Source of the DNA: Hydrocarboniphaga sp965279055
GTDB taxonomy: Bacteria; Pseudomonadota; Gammaproteobacteria; Nevskiales; Nevskiaceae
Assembly: GCF_965279055.1 (NCBI RefSeq)
Contig: NZ_OZ257125.1
Span: forward strand, 4,092,001 to 4,156,000
Direction of reading: 5' to 3'
Length of the DNA stretch: 64,000 nt
The notes below the pieces were generated by a model, which had not been told where the DNA came from, did no database searches, and saw nothing but the letters and a program-made list of their open reading frames with translations. Below are positions 1-8,352 of the stretch, in pieces. Within the stretch, counting starts at the first letter, position 1. The number at the start of each line of letters is the position of its first letter. The translations under genes were made by a program, and so were the position numbers.

Positions 1-1
1 C

Positions 2-202
2 GGCGTTCGTCAATGGCTCGAATTCGGCCGTTTTCTCGGCGGAAAACGTGGCCTGCTGACGCAGATGATCAAGCCGGGCCTGGCGTATTTTCGCCCGGGT
101 TTCCATCCCTGGGACGACGACAATCGCGAACTGCTAGGCGCGGTCGAGGAACTCGCGGCGGCTTATGCAAAACCGGCTGCGCCGATACGCCGCGTCGCGT
201 AA
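2..202 (+). CDS. metal-dependent hydrolase, C-terminal end only
   Basis: Only the last 66 codons are in the window, ending at TAA. The translation runs through AYFRPGFHPWDDDNRELL and matches the C-terminus of the complete protein encoded about 1 kb downstream (DYFRPNFHPWDHDNRELL). It is therefore a paralogue of the PF10118-type predicted metal-dependent hydrolase family. Members carry a ferritin-like helical core with Glu/His ligands, none of which lie in this fragment. The two paralogues bracket a MerR-type regulator on the opposite strand. Substrate unknown. Confidence 0.8.
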   Translation, partial: GVRQWLEFGRFLGGKRGLLTQMIKPGLAYFRPGFHPWDDDNRELLGAVEELAAAYAKPAAPIRRVA

Positions 203-210
203 CGCTTGTC

Positions 211-301
211 TCCTTCCCCCGCGTGCGGGGGAAGGCCGGGATGGGGGCGCGCCGTGACGAATGCCCCCACCCTAGCCCTCCCCCGCAAGCGGGGGAGGGA
301 A
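211..301. repeat. palindromic intergenic repeat, CCCTCCCC...GGGGAGGG family
   Basis: Two small hairpins (CCTTCCCCCGCGTGCGGGGGAAGG and CCCTCCCCCGCAAGCGGGGGAGGG types, described here by their arms) face each other between the convergent ends of the partial hydrolase and the MerR gene. It is a diverged member of the CCCTCTCCC...GGGAGAGGG family that recurs near 25.4, 31.5 and 33.2 kb. It may also act as a bidirectional transcription stop. Confidence 0.6.
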
Positions 302-307
302 TCAATC

Positions 308-1153
308 TCAGGGTTGACGCTGGCTCGCCTCGAACTGGTCGAGGATATGTGCCAGGCGGTCGCCCAGATGCTGGGTCGCGGAGCGCTCCATCGCGCGCGC
401 GACTTCGGCGTTGACCGCCATCTCCACCAGCGGACGCAGCTTCCAGATCGTCGCGCCCAGGCGTGAAGCTTCGCTGGCCGGCGGCAGCCCTTTTCCGTAC
501 TGCTCGAACAGATGGCGCTCGATCAGCCGCACCATCTGGTCGGAGGCCTGCTCGACGTTCGCGCGCAGGCTGCCGAGCACGTCGAGCATTTCGTCCAGCG
601 GAATGCCGAGCTTGACCAGCTCCGCACCGGCCGAGAGCAGCCGCGGGCTGGACACGCGAAAACGCACGCCGTCCAGCTCCAGCAGACCCAGCGCGGTGGC
701 GCGCGTCAGCCAGCTCGGATGGAACGAGCCGCCGAACATCTCCACCAGCGCCGGCAGGCTCAGCCACGCCGGCTTTTCGTCGCCCCAGGGGCTGGATACC
801 GCGGATTCCAGACCCAGCAGGCCGCCCAGATCCGAGCCGTTTTCCCAGGCACCGATCAGGTCGGCGATGCTGACCAGGGTGTAACCGCGGGCCAGCAGCT
901 GGCCGATGATGCGCAGCCGCGACAGATGAGTTTCACCGTACACGCCGACACGGCCGCGCCGCTCCGGCGGCGGCACCAGGCCGCGGTCCTGGTAGGCGCG
1001 CACGTTGCGCACCGTGGTGTTCGCCGCGCGCGCCAGCTCGTCGATGCTGTATTCGGCCTCCTGCGCGGCTTCGTCCTGCCGGGGCGGCGCAGGCGGGTCC
1101 GCCTCGGCCATGCCCGGGCGGCGGCTGCGTTGGAACAGGCGGCGTTTGCTCAT
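308..1153 (-). CDS. MerR family transcriptional regulator
   Basis: The 281-residue protein has a MerR-type winged helix near residues 34-100: EYSIDELARAANTTVRNVRA, then YQDRGLVPPPERRGRVGVY and HLSRLRIIGQLLARGYTL. This signature binds DNA and is followed by a long C-terminal region with no recognised ligand motif and no metal-binding Cys cluster. The ATG at 1153 is preferred over the GTG two codons upstream. It is divergent from one PF10118-type hydrolase gene (96 bases apart) and convergent with its paralogue, so control of one or both hydrolases is a reasonable inference. The effector is unknown. Confidence 0.85.
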   Translation of the reverse strand: MSKRRLFQRSRRPGMAEADPPAPPRQDEAAQEAEYSIDELARAANTTVRNVRAYQDRGLVPPPERRGRVGVYGETHLSRLRIIGQLLARGYTLVSIADLIGAWENGSDLGGLLGLESAVSSPWGDEKPAWLSLPALVEMFGGSFHPSWLTRATALGLLELDGVRFRVSSPRLLSAGAELVKLGIPLDEMLDVLGSLRANVEQASDQMVRLIERHLFEQYGKGLPPASEASRLGATIWKLRPLVEMAVNAEVARAMERSATQHLGDRLAHILDQFEASQRQP

Positions 1154-1249
1154 GCGCACATGATAAGCGAGCTTGCCGTTGCTGCCTGTTGACCTGCCCG
1201 GACGACTGTGACATTGTTCGATGGCAACGTTTCATCGCCGGAGCCAATC

Positions 1250-2101
1250 ATGCACAACCAAGCCCCCGTCCAGCCCGTCCGCCGCGACCTGGACTTCGAT
1301 ATCCCGCAGCAGATCACGCCCGAAGAGGTGACCCACTGGCATGGCCAGGGCCGCCACGTCAGCCATTTCTTCAATGCACTGTCGGTGTTCTTTCCGGAAG
1401 GCGAGCGCTTCTTCATCCACAGCGTGCGCAATTACCGCGAGCGCATCACCGACCCGGCGTTGCAGCGCGACGTCCAGGGCTTCATCGGCCAGGAAGCGAT
1501 GCACGGCCGCGAGCACGTCGAATACAACGAGCTGATGGATCGCGCCGGCCTGCCGGCGACCAGGCTCGATCGCTTCATCGGCGTGCTGCTGGAGCGGGTC
1601 AAGAAGATCCTCCCGAACTCGGCGCAGCTGGCCGTGACGCTGGCACTGGAACACTTCACCGCGATGCTCGCGCACTTCGTGCTGACCCAGCCCAAGGCGC
1701 TGGCCGGCAGCAATCCGCGCCTGACCGCGCTGTGGCGCTGGCATGCGCTGGAAGAAACCGAGCACAAGGCGGTGGCCTACGACGTCTACGAGAAGGCGCT
1801 CGGCAAGGGTCTCGGCGCCTACCTGCTGCGCTGCGGCGCGCTGGTCGTCGTGTCGGCGATTTTCCTCGCGCTGATGTTCGTGTTCCACATCATGATGATC
1901 CGCGCCGACAAGCAGGCGCGCGGCATCGGCGGCTGGCTCACGCTGGTCAAGTTCCTGTACTTCAGCCCGGGCGCGCTGAGCAGCCTGCTGCTGCCGTGGC
2001 TGGACTACTTCCGCCCGAACTTCCATCCCTGGGATCACGACAACCGGGAGTTGCTGGCCGAGGTTGGCCCGCTGAGCGCGACTTACGCGGCGACGCGCTA
2101 A
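1250..2101 (+). CDS. predicted metal-dependent hydrolase (PF10118-like)
   Basis: The protein has 283 residues. A GGAG ribosome-binding site eight bases before the ATG at 1250 decides the start against an in-frame GTG at 1208. The core shows acidic/His pairs typical of the family: GQEAMHGREHVEYN, ALEHFTAML and HALEETEHKAVAYDVY, which look like a ferritin-like di-metal site. One or two hydrophobic helices follow (LVVVSAIFLALMFVFHIMMI). This family is abundant in lipid- and steroid-degrading bacteria, but its reaction is unproven. A paralogue ends at the left edge, a MerR gene is divergent, and a terminator follows directly. Confidence 0.85.
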   Translation: MHNQAPVQPVRRDLDFDIPQQITPEEVTHWHGQGRHVSHFFNALSVFFPEGERFFIHSVRNYRERITDPALQRDVQGFIGQEAMHGREHVEYNELMDRAGLPATRLDRFIGVLLERVKKILPNSAQLAVTLALEHFTAMLAHFVLTQPKALAGSNPRLTALWRWHALEETEHKAVAYDVYEKALGKGLGAYLLRCGALVVVSAIFLALMFVFHIMMIRADKQARGIGGWLTLVKFLYFSPGALSSLLLPWLDYFRPNFHPWDHDNRELLAEVGPLSATYAATR

Positions 2102-2118
2102 GCGCTGCGTTTGATGCG

Positions 2119-2155
2119 AAAAGGCCGCAGATCCGGAAGGGTCTGCGGCTTTTTG
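2119..2155 (+). terminator. Rho-independent terminator after the hydrolase
   Basis: GCCGCAGA and TCTGCGGC form a perfect 8-bp stem around a 10-base loop, followed by TTTTT, starting 18 bases after the stop codon of the PF10118-type hydrolase. An A-run on the other side of the stem would allow weak function on the minus strand. Confidence 0.85.
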
Positions 2156-2176
2156 CTGGGCTCGATTCCGGCACAT

Positions 2177-2243
2177 GTAGGAGCGGATCCTATCCGCGAC
2201 TGTGCTCTTGAAGGCTTCAGTCGCGGATAGGATCCGCTCCTAC
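2177..2243. repeat. REP inverted pair (GTAGGAG family), copy 1
   Basis: GTAGGAG plus the small hairpin CGGAT-CCT-ATCCG and CGACTG is followed by its reverse complement, so the whole 67 bases also form one long palindrome. It lies between the end of the hydrolase and the end of the acyl-CoA dehydrogenase. Other copies are near 13.3, 45.7, 49.6, 52.9 and 57.0 kb, with a half copy at 63.05 kb. A RAYT gene at 52.5 kb is the likely mobilising enzyme. Confidence 0.9.
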
Positions 2244-2256
2244 AGCACTGTTGTAC

Positions 2257-3477
2257 CTACTTCAGCTCCGCCGACGACTTGCCCAGCAAGCGCCGCGCGA
2301 TGATCAGCAACTGGATCTGCTGGGTGCCTTCGAAGATATCCAGGATCTTCGCGTCGCGCGCCCATTTCTCCAGCAGCCCGACGCCGCCGTTGCCCTCGGC
2401 GTAGCCGAGCGTGCCGCAGATTTCGACGCACTTGAGCGCGACATCGACGCAGGTGCGGCCGGCCTTGGCCTTGGCCATCGACGCATGCAGCGAATTCGGC
2501 TTGCGGTTGTCGGCCATCCACGCGGCCTGCAAGGTCAGCAGGCGCGCCGCTTCGTAATCGGCTTCGAGGCCGATCAGCGCGGCAGCCGCAGCCGATTGCA
2601 GCAGCGAAGGCTTGCTGTAGTCGACCTCGACGCCGGCGGATTCCAGCAGCTTTTTGGTTTCTTCCAGGCAGGCACGCGTCAGACCGATCGCCATCGCCGC
2701 GACCAGCGGACGCGTGTTGTCGAAGGTCTGCATCACGCCGGCGAAGCCTTTTTCGACGTTCACCTCCGGATCGCCGAGCAGGTTTTCCTTCGGTACCCGC
2801 ACGTCTTTCAGCAGGAAGGCCGCGGTGTCCGACGCGCGGATGCCGAGCTTGTGTTCCAGGCGCACCAGCTCGAAACCCGGCGTGCCTTTCTCGACGACGA
2901 AGCTCTTGATCGCGGCGCGGCCGACGCTGCGATCCAGGGTTGCCCAGACCACCACCAGATCGGCGCGGTCGCCACTGGTGACGTAGATCTTCTCGCCGTT
3001 CAGAACGTAGTGATCGCCATCGAGCACCGCGGTGGTGCGAATGTTCGCCGAATCCGAGCCGCAGCCCGGCTCGGTGATCGCCATCGCCGCCCAGCGTCCC
3101 TTGAAGCGCTCCAGCTGCTCCTCGTTGGCAACACTGGCGATCGCCGAATTGCCCAGGCCCTGGCGCGGCATCGCCAGCAGCATGCCGACATCGCCCCAGC
3201 ACAGCTCGATGATGCCGAGCGCGGTCGACAGGTTGGAGCCGTTCTTATTTTCGCCGCTGTCCATCGTGTCGCGACGCACGCCGGCCGCGCCGGCACCACC
3301 GCCGGCACCGGCGGCGTTCATGCCGTCCATCACCGAAGCGAGCATGTCGAGTTCTTTCGGATAGGCGTGCTCGGCCCTGTCGTACTTGCGCGAGTTCGCC
3401 CGGAACACTTCGAGCGCGACCTGATGCGCCTGATCGACCAGCGGACGGAATTTCTTCGGCGTTTCGAGATTCATCAT
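2257..3477 (-). CDS. acyl-CoA dehydrogenase
   Basis: The 406-residue flavoenzyme oxidises an acyl-CoA thioester at the alpha-beta bond. The FAD/acyl-binding signature AITEPGCGSDSANIRTTA lies near residue 135. The loop VLNGEKIYVTSGDRADLVVV and the C-terminal KILDIFEGTQQIQ, whose Glu is at the catalytic-base position of medium-chain enzymes, complete the family pattern. An insert rich in Gly/Ala (AAGAGGGAGAAG, around residues 55-70) is unusual. AAGGAA precedes the ATG. A second, more diverged dehydrogenase lies upstream in the same direction. Chain-length or steroid specificity cannot be read from the sequence. Confidence 0.92.
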   Translation of the reverse strand: MMNLETPKKFRPLVDQAHQVALEVFRANSRKYDRAEHAYPKELDMLASVMDGMNAAGAGGGAGAAGVRRDTMDSGENKNGSNLSTALGIIELCWGDVGMLLAMPRQGLGNSAIASVANEEQLERFKGRWAAMAITEPGCGSDSANIRTTAVLDGDHYVLNGEKIYVTSGDRADLVVVWATLDRSVGRAAIKSFVVEKGTPGFELVRLEHKLGIRASDTAAFLLKDVRVPKENLLGDPEVNVEKGFAGVMQTFDNTRPLVAAMAIGLTRACLEETKKLLESAGVEVDYSKPSLLQSAAAAALIGLEADYEAARLLTLQAAWMADNRKPNSLHASMAKAKAGRTCVDVALKCVEICGTLGYAEGNGGVGLLEKWARDAKILDIFEGTQQIQLLIIARRLLGKSSAELK

Positions 3478-3501
3478 GTTGTGTTCCTTGTCTGAGCCTA
3501 G

Positions 3502-3533
3502 CCAGGTTGAAACCCGGGTTGCACCCGGGCTAC
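3502..3533. repeat. TAGCCCGGG palindromic repeat, copy 1
   Basis: Read on the minus strand it is TAGCCCGGGTGCAACCCGGG followed by TTTCAACC, with CCCGGG arms facing each other. Its leading TAG is the stop codon of the upstream acyl-CoA dehydrogenase. The same arrangement occurs after the PilZ and TauE-like genes. Confidence 0.75.
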
Positions 3534-4834
3534 ACCAACAGCACGCCTTCCATCATTCCGGCGGCACGCAGATCGCGATACCAGCGCTCGACCGGATACT
3601 CCTTGGTGAACCCGTGACCGCCGAGCAGCTGCACGCCGTCGGAGCCGATCGCCATGCCCTTGTCGGCGCACAGGCGCCGCGCCAGCGCGACGTCGCGCAC
3701 GAAGTCCTGGCCCTGATCGGCGCGGCTCGCCGCGCGCAAGGTCAGCAGGCGCATGCCTTCGAGTTCGATGCCGACATTGGCCACCGCAAACGCGACCGCC
3801 TGACGATGGCTGATCGGCTCGCCGAACGCGACGCGATCGTTGACGTAGGGGATCAGGTAATCGAGCACCGCCTGGCCGGTGCCGACCGCGAGCGCGCACC
3901 AGGCCAGGCGCGACAGCGCGATACATTCGTCATACACCGCGGCGGCGCCCTCGCCGATCAGTGCGTTTGCACTCAGCTGCACGTCGCTGAGCTTGAGTTG
4001 CGCGGTCGCCGCCGCGCGCAGGCCCATCGCCGGCTCGGCCTCGATGCTCAGCCCGGCGGTCTTGCTCTCGACGATGAACAGCGCGCTCTGACCTTCGAGA
4101 TCGGCGGCGATGATGAACAGCTCGGCCTCCGCCGCGCGCGGCACCATCGACTTCAATCCGTTCAACACGAAGCCGCCGGCGACGCGCGTCGCCTTCGTCG
4201 ACAGCACCTGCGCGTCGAACAGCGGCCTGGGTTCCATCACCGCCAGAGCGGCGACCGGCGGGTTATCGCCGACGAAAGCCGGCAGATACGTCGCCTGCTG
4301 CTGCTCGTCGCCCCACAGCACCAGCGCGGTGCTGACCGCGGTCGGCGCGAGACAGGCCACGGCGAGGCTGAGATCGCCCTGCGCCAGCGCCTCGGCGACC
4401 AGCACATTGGTCATCGCGCTGCGCTCGCTGCCGGCGCCGCCGAGCTCTTCCGGCACGCCGAGGATGCCGACGCCGAGTTCCGAGGCCGCAGCCAGCAGCT
4501 CAGGCGAAGCCTTGCAGTCGAAGTCGGCTTTCTGCCCGGCGTCGCGCAACTGCTCCAGCGCAAAACTCTGCGCCGCTTCGCGCAGCATCTGCTGATCTTC
4601 CGACGGCGTCAGATCGAACAGCTCGGGACGCGCGGTGCGCGGCAACCGGGCCGGCTTGATCAGCTTCTGCGTCGCCTTGAACTGGCGGCCGGCAAACGTG
4701 GCGACCTGAAAGCCGGTCTTCGACGCCTGATACAGCCAGCGCTCGGTGGATTTGCGCAGGCCGAGCTGATCGACCAGCGGCAGCTGGGCAAAGCGGTTGA
4801 GCACGCGCAGGCCCAGGCCCATGACGTTCTGCAT
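3530..4834 (-). CDS. acyl-CoA dehydrogenase family protein
   Basis: The 434-residue protein has a basic, helical N-terminal extension of about 70 residues (RFAQLPLVDQLGLRKSTERW...) before the dehydrogenase fold begins at LTPSEDQQMLREAAQSFA. The C-terminal domain carries QLLGGHGFTKEYPVERWYRD, the usual family signature, and ends with MMEGVLLV, where the Glu aligns with the catalytic base. The middle domain is less conserved (AVMEPRPLF in place of TEPxAGSD), so substrate and FAD contacts may differ. GGAGAG precedes the ATG. The TAG stop is the first triplet of a CCCGGG palindromic repeat. It lies downstream of an SRPBCC gene and upstream of the other dehydrogenase, probably as one transcript. 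Confidence 0.88.
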   Translation of the reverse strand: MQNVMGLGLRVLNRFAQLPLVDQLGLRKSTERWLYQASKTGFQVATFAGRQFKATQKLIKPARLPRTARPELFDLTPSEDQQMLREAAQSFALEQLRDAGQKADFDCKASPELLAAASELGVGILGVPEELGGAGSERSAMTNVLVAEALAQGDLSLAVACLAPTAVSTALVLWGDEQQQATYLPAFVGDNPPVAALAVMEPRPLFDAQVLSTKATRVAGGFVLNGLKSMVPRAAEAELFIIAADLEGQSALFIVESKTAGLSIEAEPAMGLRAAATAQLKLSDVQLSANALIGEGAAAVYDECIALSRLAWCALAVGTGQAVLDYLIPYVNDRVAFGEPISHRQAVAFAVANVGIELEGMRLLTLRAASRADQGQDFVRDVALARRLCADKGMAIGSDGVQLLGGHGFTKEYPVERWYRDLRAAGMMEGVLLV

Positions 4835-4894
4835 GCTGATCTCTCCAATGATTTCGTGAGTCGGGCCGTCCCCGGCCGATGTTGCCGCCGCGCG

Positions 4895-5404
4895 CTATTT
4901 GGCGGCGGCTTTCTTCTTTGCCGGCGCTGCGGCTTTCTGGTCGAGCAGCGCGTCGCGCGTACGTTCGAGGAAAGTCTCGACCAGATGGATGAACTTGCCC
5001 TGGATGAACGGCGGTGCGACCAGCCGATAGATCAGCGGCACCGGCACGTCGCGCAACTCGCCGTCGACCTTGAAGCTGATCTCGCTGCCGCTCTTGTGCT
5101 CGCGCACACGAAACACGCCGGCAATGCTGGCGTTGCCCTTGTTCGACAAAGGCTTCCACGACAGCTCGCTGCCATCGGCACTGCGCTGGTAGTGCGCGCC
5201 ATAGGTCACGTCGTGCGCGATCTTGGCCATGCGCGAGCCAATCGTGCTCAGCTCCCAGACGTATTGGTCCTTGGCGACCTTGGTCAGCTTCTTCAGCTTG
5301 GGAAAGCGCGCCACCGTGCTTTCGATGTCATCGAACAGCGGCCGTACTTTTTCCGGTGGCAGCGGGATGACGATGCTGCGCTCGATCTCGATATCGACTT
5401 TCAT
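4895..5404 (-). CDS. SRPBCC family protein (polyketide cyclase/START-like fold)
   Basis: The 169-residue protein starts at MKVDIEIERSIVIPLPPEKV with GAGGAG eight bases upstream, which rules out an in-frame start seven codons earlier. An N-terminal strand, the helix PPEKVRPLFDDIESTVARFP, a beta-sheet and a long C-terminal helix (QGKFIHLVETFLERTRDALL) form the SRPBCC ligand-binding fold, which often binds lipids or other hydrophobic molecules. The Lys/Ala tail KAAAPAKKKAAAK recalls the tail of the phasin gene at 9.5 kb. Lying between acyl-CoA dehydrogenase and synthetase genes, it may handle a lipid ligand. No catalytic residues can be assigned. Confidence 0.8.
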   Translation of the reverse strand: MKVDIEIERSIVIPLPPEKVRPLFDDIESTVARFPKLKKLTKVAKDQYVWELSTIGSRMAKIAHDVTYGAHYQRSADGSELSWKPLSNKGNASIAGVFRVREHKSGSEISFKVDGELRDVPVPLIYRLVAPPFIQGKFIHLVETFLERTRDALLDQKAAAPAKKKAAAK

Positions 5405-5551
5405 TGGTACTCCTCGGCGATGCATGCAGGTTCACAGCTTGCGTGGCGCGCCACATTGGCCGCGTTCACTGCGGCCTGCGGCAGCGCCGTCAAGCAGTGG
5501 CGCGATCGTCAGTTGAAGGGAAGTAGAGGGAAGGCAAGCGAACCAAGGCGC

Positions 5552-7378
5552 TCAAAAGCGCCAGTCTCCGCGCTGCAGGCTGGCGTAGCAGTCGTCGCTG
5601 AGCGGCACATAGGCGCCGCCTTGCAGCACGTACAGCGGATCGCCGACCTTGGCCGGGTCGTAAGCCTCGCGCTTCAAATCGACCTTGCGATGCTTGAAGG
5701 TCGAAGTCGTGACCTGGTCGTGACGCAGGCGCAGGAACAGCGGCACCGCATACGCCGGCAGACGCTGGTGCATCTGCTGCGCCAGTGCGGCGCCGTCGAA
5801 GGCTGCCGTGTTCAGACTCAGCGAGGCCATGCCGGCGCGGCCGTCCATGCCCGGCAATTGCACGCCGTAAACCACCGCCTCCTCGACGCCGGCGTAGGTG
5901 CAAAGCGCCGCCTCGACTTCGGTGGTCGCGACGTTCTCGCCCTTCCAACGGAAGGTGTCGCCGACGCGATCGACGAACTGGATGTGCTTGTAGCCCTGAT
6001 CGCGCACCAGGTCGCCGGTGTTGAACCAGCAATCGCCGGGCTTGAACACGTTGCGGAACAGCTTGGTCTCGCTGGCCTTGGCGTCGGTATAGCCGTCGAA
6101 AGGCGCGCTCTTGGTGACTTCGCCGAGCAGCAGGCCGACGCCGCCGGACTCGACCTTGATCATGTGGTTCTTGGCATCGCGTAGCGGCTGTTCGGCATCC
6201 GCGTCGAACTTGACGATGGCATAGGACAGCGGGCAGTAGCCGGCGGTGCGCGACATGCTCCAGGCATTGACGAACGCCAGGTTGGATTCGCTGGCTGAGT
6301 AGAACTCGCAGATCCGCTCTATGCCGAAGCGCTGCTGGAACGCGTCCCAGATATCCGGGCGCAGGCCGTTGCCGACGATGACACGCACCTTGTGATCGCG
6401 ATCCTGCGGCGATGGCGGGCGGTTCAGCAGGTAGCGGCACAGCTCGCCGATGTAGCAGAAGCTGGTCGAGCCGGTGGCGCGGATTTCGTCCCAGAAACGC
6501 GAGGCCGAAAACTTGCGTGACACCGCCAGGCCCGCGCCCCGCGCCAGCACCGCGCCCCAGGACACGGTCAGCGCGTTGTTGTGATACAGCGGCAAACAGC
6601 AGTAAAGAATGTCGTCCTGGTGCAGCCGCACCGCGGATTCGGCCATACCGGCCATGCCACGTATCCAGCGGAAATGCGACATCACCGAAGCCTTCGGCAG
6701 GCCGGTGGTGCCGGAAGTGAAGATGTAGAACGCCGGCGACTTCAGCAGGATCTTCGCCGTCTCCGGCGGATTCGTAACCGCGGCGCTTGCCAGCAGCGGA
6801 CGCAGCGCGATGAAGCCTTCGGGCGCGGCGTTGTCGCCATCCCACAGCACGCTCAGCGGGGCGCCGGATGCCGGCAGGTAGCTCGCCGAGGCCATCGCCT
6901 CGCGGCATTCCTCGCCGAGGATCACCAGGCTGGCCTTGGTCAGCTTCAGGCTGTGCGTCAGCGCGTCGCCGCGCTGCTGGTGATTGAGCATGCCGGCGAT
7001 CGCGCCGAGCTTGAGCACCGCCGCCACGCAGATCAGCACCTCGGCGCGGTTCTCCATCAGGATCGCGACCGCGTCGCCGGGCTTGATGCCATGGGCACGC
7101 AGCACCGAGGCGACACGATTGGCCTGGGCGTTGAACTCGGCATAACTCCAGCGCTGGCCCTCGAAGCTCAGCGCCAGCGCGTTCGGCCGCGCCTTGGCAT
7201 GGCCCTCGATCAGCGAGCCGATCGAGCCCGGAGCATCGTGCTTCAAGGTCGCCAGCCGGAACAGTCCGCGCAGCACGCCGGGCAGCTCCGGCACCATGCG
7301 CAGGCCGCTGACGAGCATGTCGCCCAGGCGGATACGGTCCGTGCCGCGGTCGGCTACGGCGTCGGCAGTTGAGCTCAT
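5552..7378 (-). CDS. long/very-long-chain acyl-CoA synthetase (FadD6/FATP-like)
   Basis: The 608-residue adenylate-forming enzyme activates fatty acids to acyl-CoA with ATP. The AMP-binding P-loop FTSGTTGLPKASVMSH lies near residue 220. FYSASESN, GDLVRDQGYKHIQFVDRVGD and the C-terminal TFKHRKVDLKREAYDP, which has the conserved Lys region, complete the ANL family pattern. Length and the FKHRKVDL ending fit the FadD6/FATP branch rather than classical FadD (present at 11.6 kb). Its start overlaps the stop of the small upstream gene by four bases (ATGA), so the two are translationally coupled. Confidence 0.92.
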   Translation of the reverse strand: MSSTADAVADRGTDRIRLGDMLVSGLRMVPELPGVLRGLFRLATLKHDAPGSIGSLIEGHAKARPNALALSFEGQRWSYAEFNAQANRVASVLRAHGIKPGDAVAILMENRAEVLICVAAVLKLGAIAGMLNHQQRGDALTHSLKLTKASLVILGEECREAMASASYLPASGAPLSVLWDGDNAAPEGFIALRPLLASAAVTNPPETAKILLKSPAFYIFTSGTTGLPKASVMSHFRWIRGMAGMAESAVRLHQDDILYCCLPLYHNNALTVSWGAVLARGAGLAVSRKFSASRFWDEIRATGSTSFCYIGELCRYLLNRPPSPQDRDHKVRVIVGNGLRPDIWDAFQQRFGIERICEFYSASESNLAFVNAWSMSRTAGYCPLSYAIVKFDADAEQPLRDAKNHMIKVESGGVGLLLGEVTKSAPFDGYTDAKASETKLFRNVFKPGDCWFNTGDLVRDQGYKHIQFVDRVGDTFRWKGENVATTEVEAALCTYAGVEEAVVYGVQLPGMDGRAGMASLSLNTAAFDGAALAQQMHQRLPAYAVPLFLRLRHDQVTTSTFKHRKVDLKREAYDPAKVGDPLYVLQGGAYVPLSDDCYASLQRGDWRF

Positions 7379-7731
7379 GCGGTCTTTTTGGGCTTGGTGA
7401 TCTGCAGCGCTTCGTCGAGATAGTCGGCGACCTGCTTGAACTGCTCCGGCGTCAGCTTGGGCAGCACCTGGCGCAGCGCCATGCGGATAGTCTTGCCGGT
7501 GCTGCGGATGCCCAGATCGATCATGCCGCGCGAGGCCAGGCCGAGCTTGAACGCCTCGGCCGGGCGCGCGAAGAAATAGCGCATCGTGAAATCGGTCAGA
7601 TCGACGATCAGCTCGCTGACCTCGTCGCTCTTGTCAGGGCCGAGTTTGCCGCTGCGCAGCGCAGCGGACACGGCGACGGCGCGAGCGCCGAGTTCCGCCG
7701 ACAGCGGCGCGTTGAGATGGTAATGGGTCAT
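7375..7731 (-). CDS. conserved hypothetical protein coupled to the acyl-CoA synthetase
   Basis: This 118-residue protein starts at MTHYHLNAPLSAELGARAVA, with GGAGG about 12 bases upstream. It looks all-helical and soluble. It contains VSELIVDLTDFTMRYFFARP and a basic C-terminal helix ending LQITKPKKTA. No catalytic motif or known domain is recognised. The ATGA overlap with the FadD6-like synthetase suggests it works with that enzyme, perhaps as a lipid-binding or regulatory partner. That is inference only. Confidence 0.75.
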   Translation of the reverse strand: MTHYHLNAPLSAELGARAVAVSAALRSGKLGPDKSDEVSELIVDLTDFTMRYFFARPAEAFKLGLASRGMIDLGIRSTGKTIRMALRQVLPKLTPEQFKQVADYLDEALQITKPKKTA

Positions 7732-7926
7732 GAGTGCCGCGATCCTCCAGCTTGTTTGGGGGCGCGAACAGGGCGGCTCGGCCAATCGCGCCTGGCGTGG
7801 CAGCCAAAACTGCAGATTGCCGGCGCGCGGCCGATACGCAGTTGTAGCCCTCTCCCGACCCGATCACCCGGAACCGTCGTCCGTCCGAATGAATACCTCC
7901 CCATTCTGCGCCTCGGCAACTCGCTC

Positions 7927-8337
7927 ATGACAGACGTCCAGCGTCGCAGCGTGTTCCGCGTGCCGGTCGCCGACCCGGGCCTGCTCAGCGCGGCGCTGTT
8001 CGACGATCAGGGCGAAGCGGTCGGTGCCATCGTGCTCGACCTGTCGCGCTCCGGCATCGGCGCGCGGCTGCCGGCCGGGGTGCAGGTCTCGCGCGGCGTG
8101 CGGCTGCGCTGCCGCGTCACGTTCGAGGAGGCCGAGCTGGATACCGAAGTCACCGTGCGCAACTGCGTGCGCAACGAAACCTCGACGCGCCTGGGCATGG
8201 AGTTCACCGCACTGGCGCCGCTGCAGGATTCGATCCTGAGTCGCGCGGTTTTCCGGCTGCAGCGCTATCTGCTGCGCCGTCAGCAGACCCGGGCGGTACC
8301 GCGGACCACGCGGCTGTACAGCCGGGCGATGGCATAG
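7927..8337 (+). CDS. PilZ domain protein (probable c-di-GMP binder)
   Basis: The 136-residue protein is a single PilZ domain. The c-di-GMP contact motifs are present: RxxxR in RRSVFRVP near the N-terminus and DxSxxG in DLSRSGIGARL. The rest follows the beta-barrel pattern up to GMEFTAL, then a basic tail (RYLLRRQQTRAVPRTTRLY). The start is uncertain: no strong ribosome-binding site precedes the ATG, and the frame stays open upstream, where NEYLPILRLGN might be an N-terminal extension using a non-ATG start. It is divergent from the coupled acyl-CoA synthetase operon across about 195 bases. Its TAG stop is the first triplet of a CCCGGG repeat. Confidence 0.83.
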   Translation: MTDVQRRSVFRVPVADPGLLSAALFDDQGEAVGAIVLDLSRSGIGARLPAGVQVSRGVRLRCRVTFEEAELDTEVTVRNCVRNETSTRLGMEFTALAPLQDSILSRAVFRLQRYLLRRQQTRAVPRTTRLYSRAMA

Positions 8338-8352
8338 CCCGGGTTCAACTCA
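8335..8352. repeat. TAGCCCGGG repeat, truncated copy 2
   Basis: TAGCCCGGGTTCAACTC begins exactly with the stop codon of the PilZ gene and lacks the second arm. It sits in a seven-base gap between two convergent genes and even overlaps the end of the downstream hydrolase gene. Confidence 0.6.

Noticed and set aside
3476..6184. A 902-codon open frame on the plus strand opposite the acyl-CoA dehydrogenases
   Set aside because: It is antisense to genes with clear families, is extremely Arg/Ala/His/Gln rich and shows no domain. It is a by-product of high GC.
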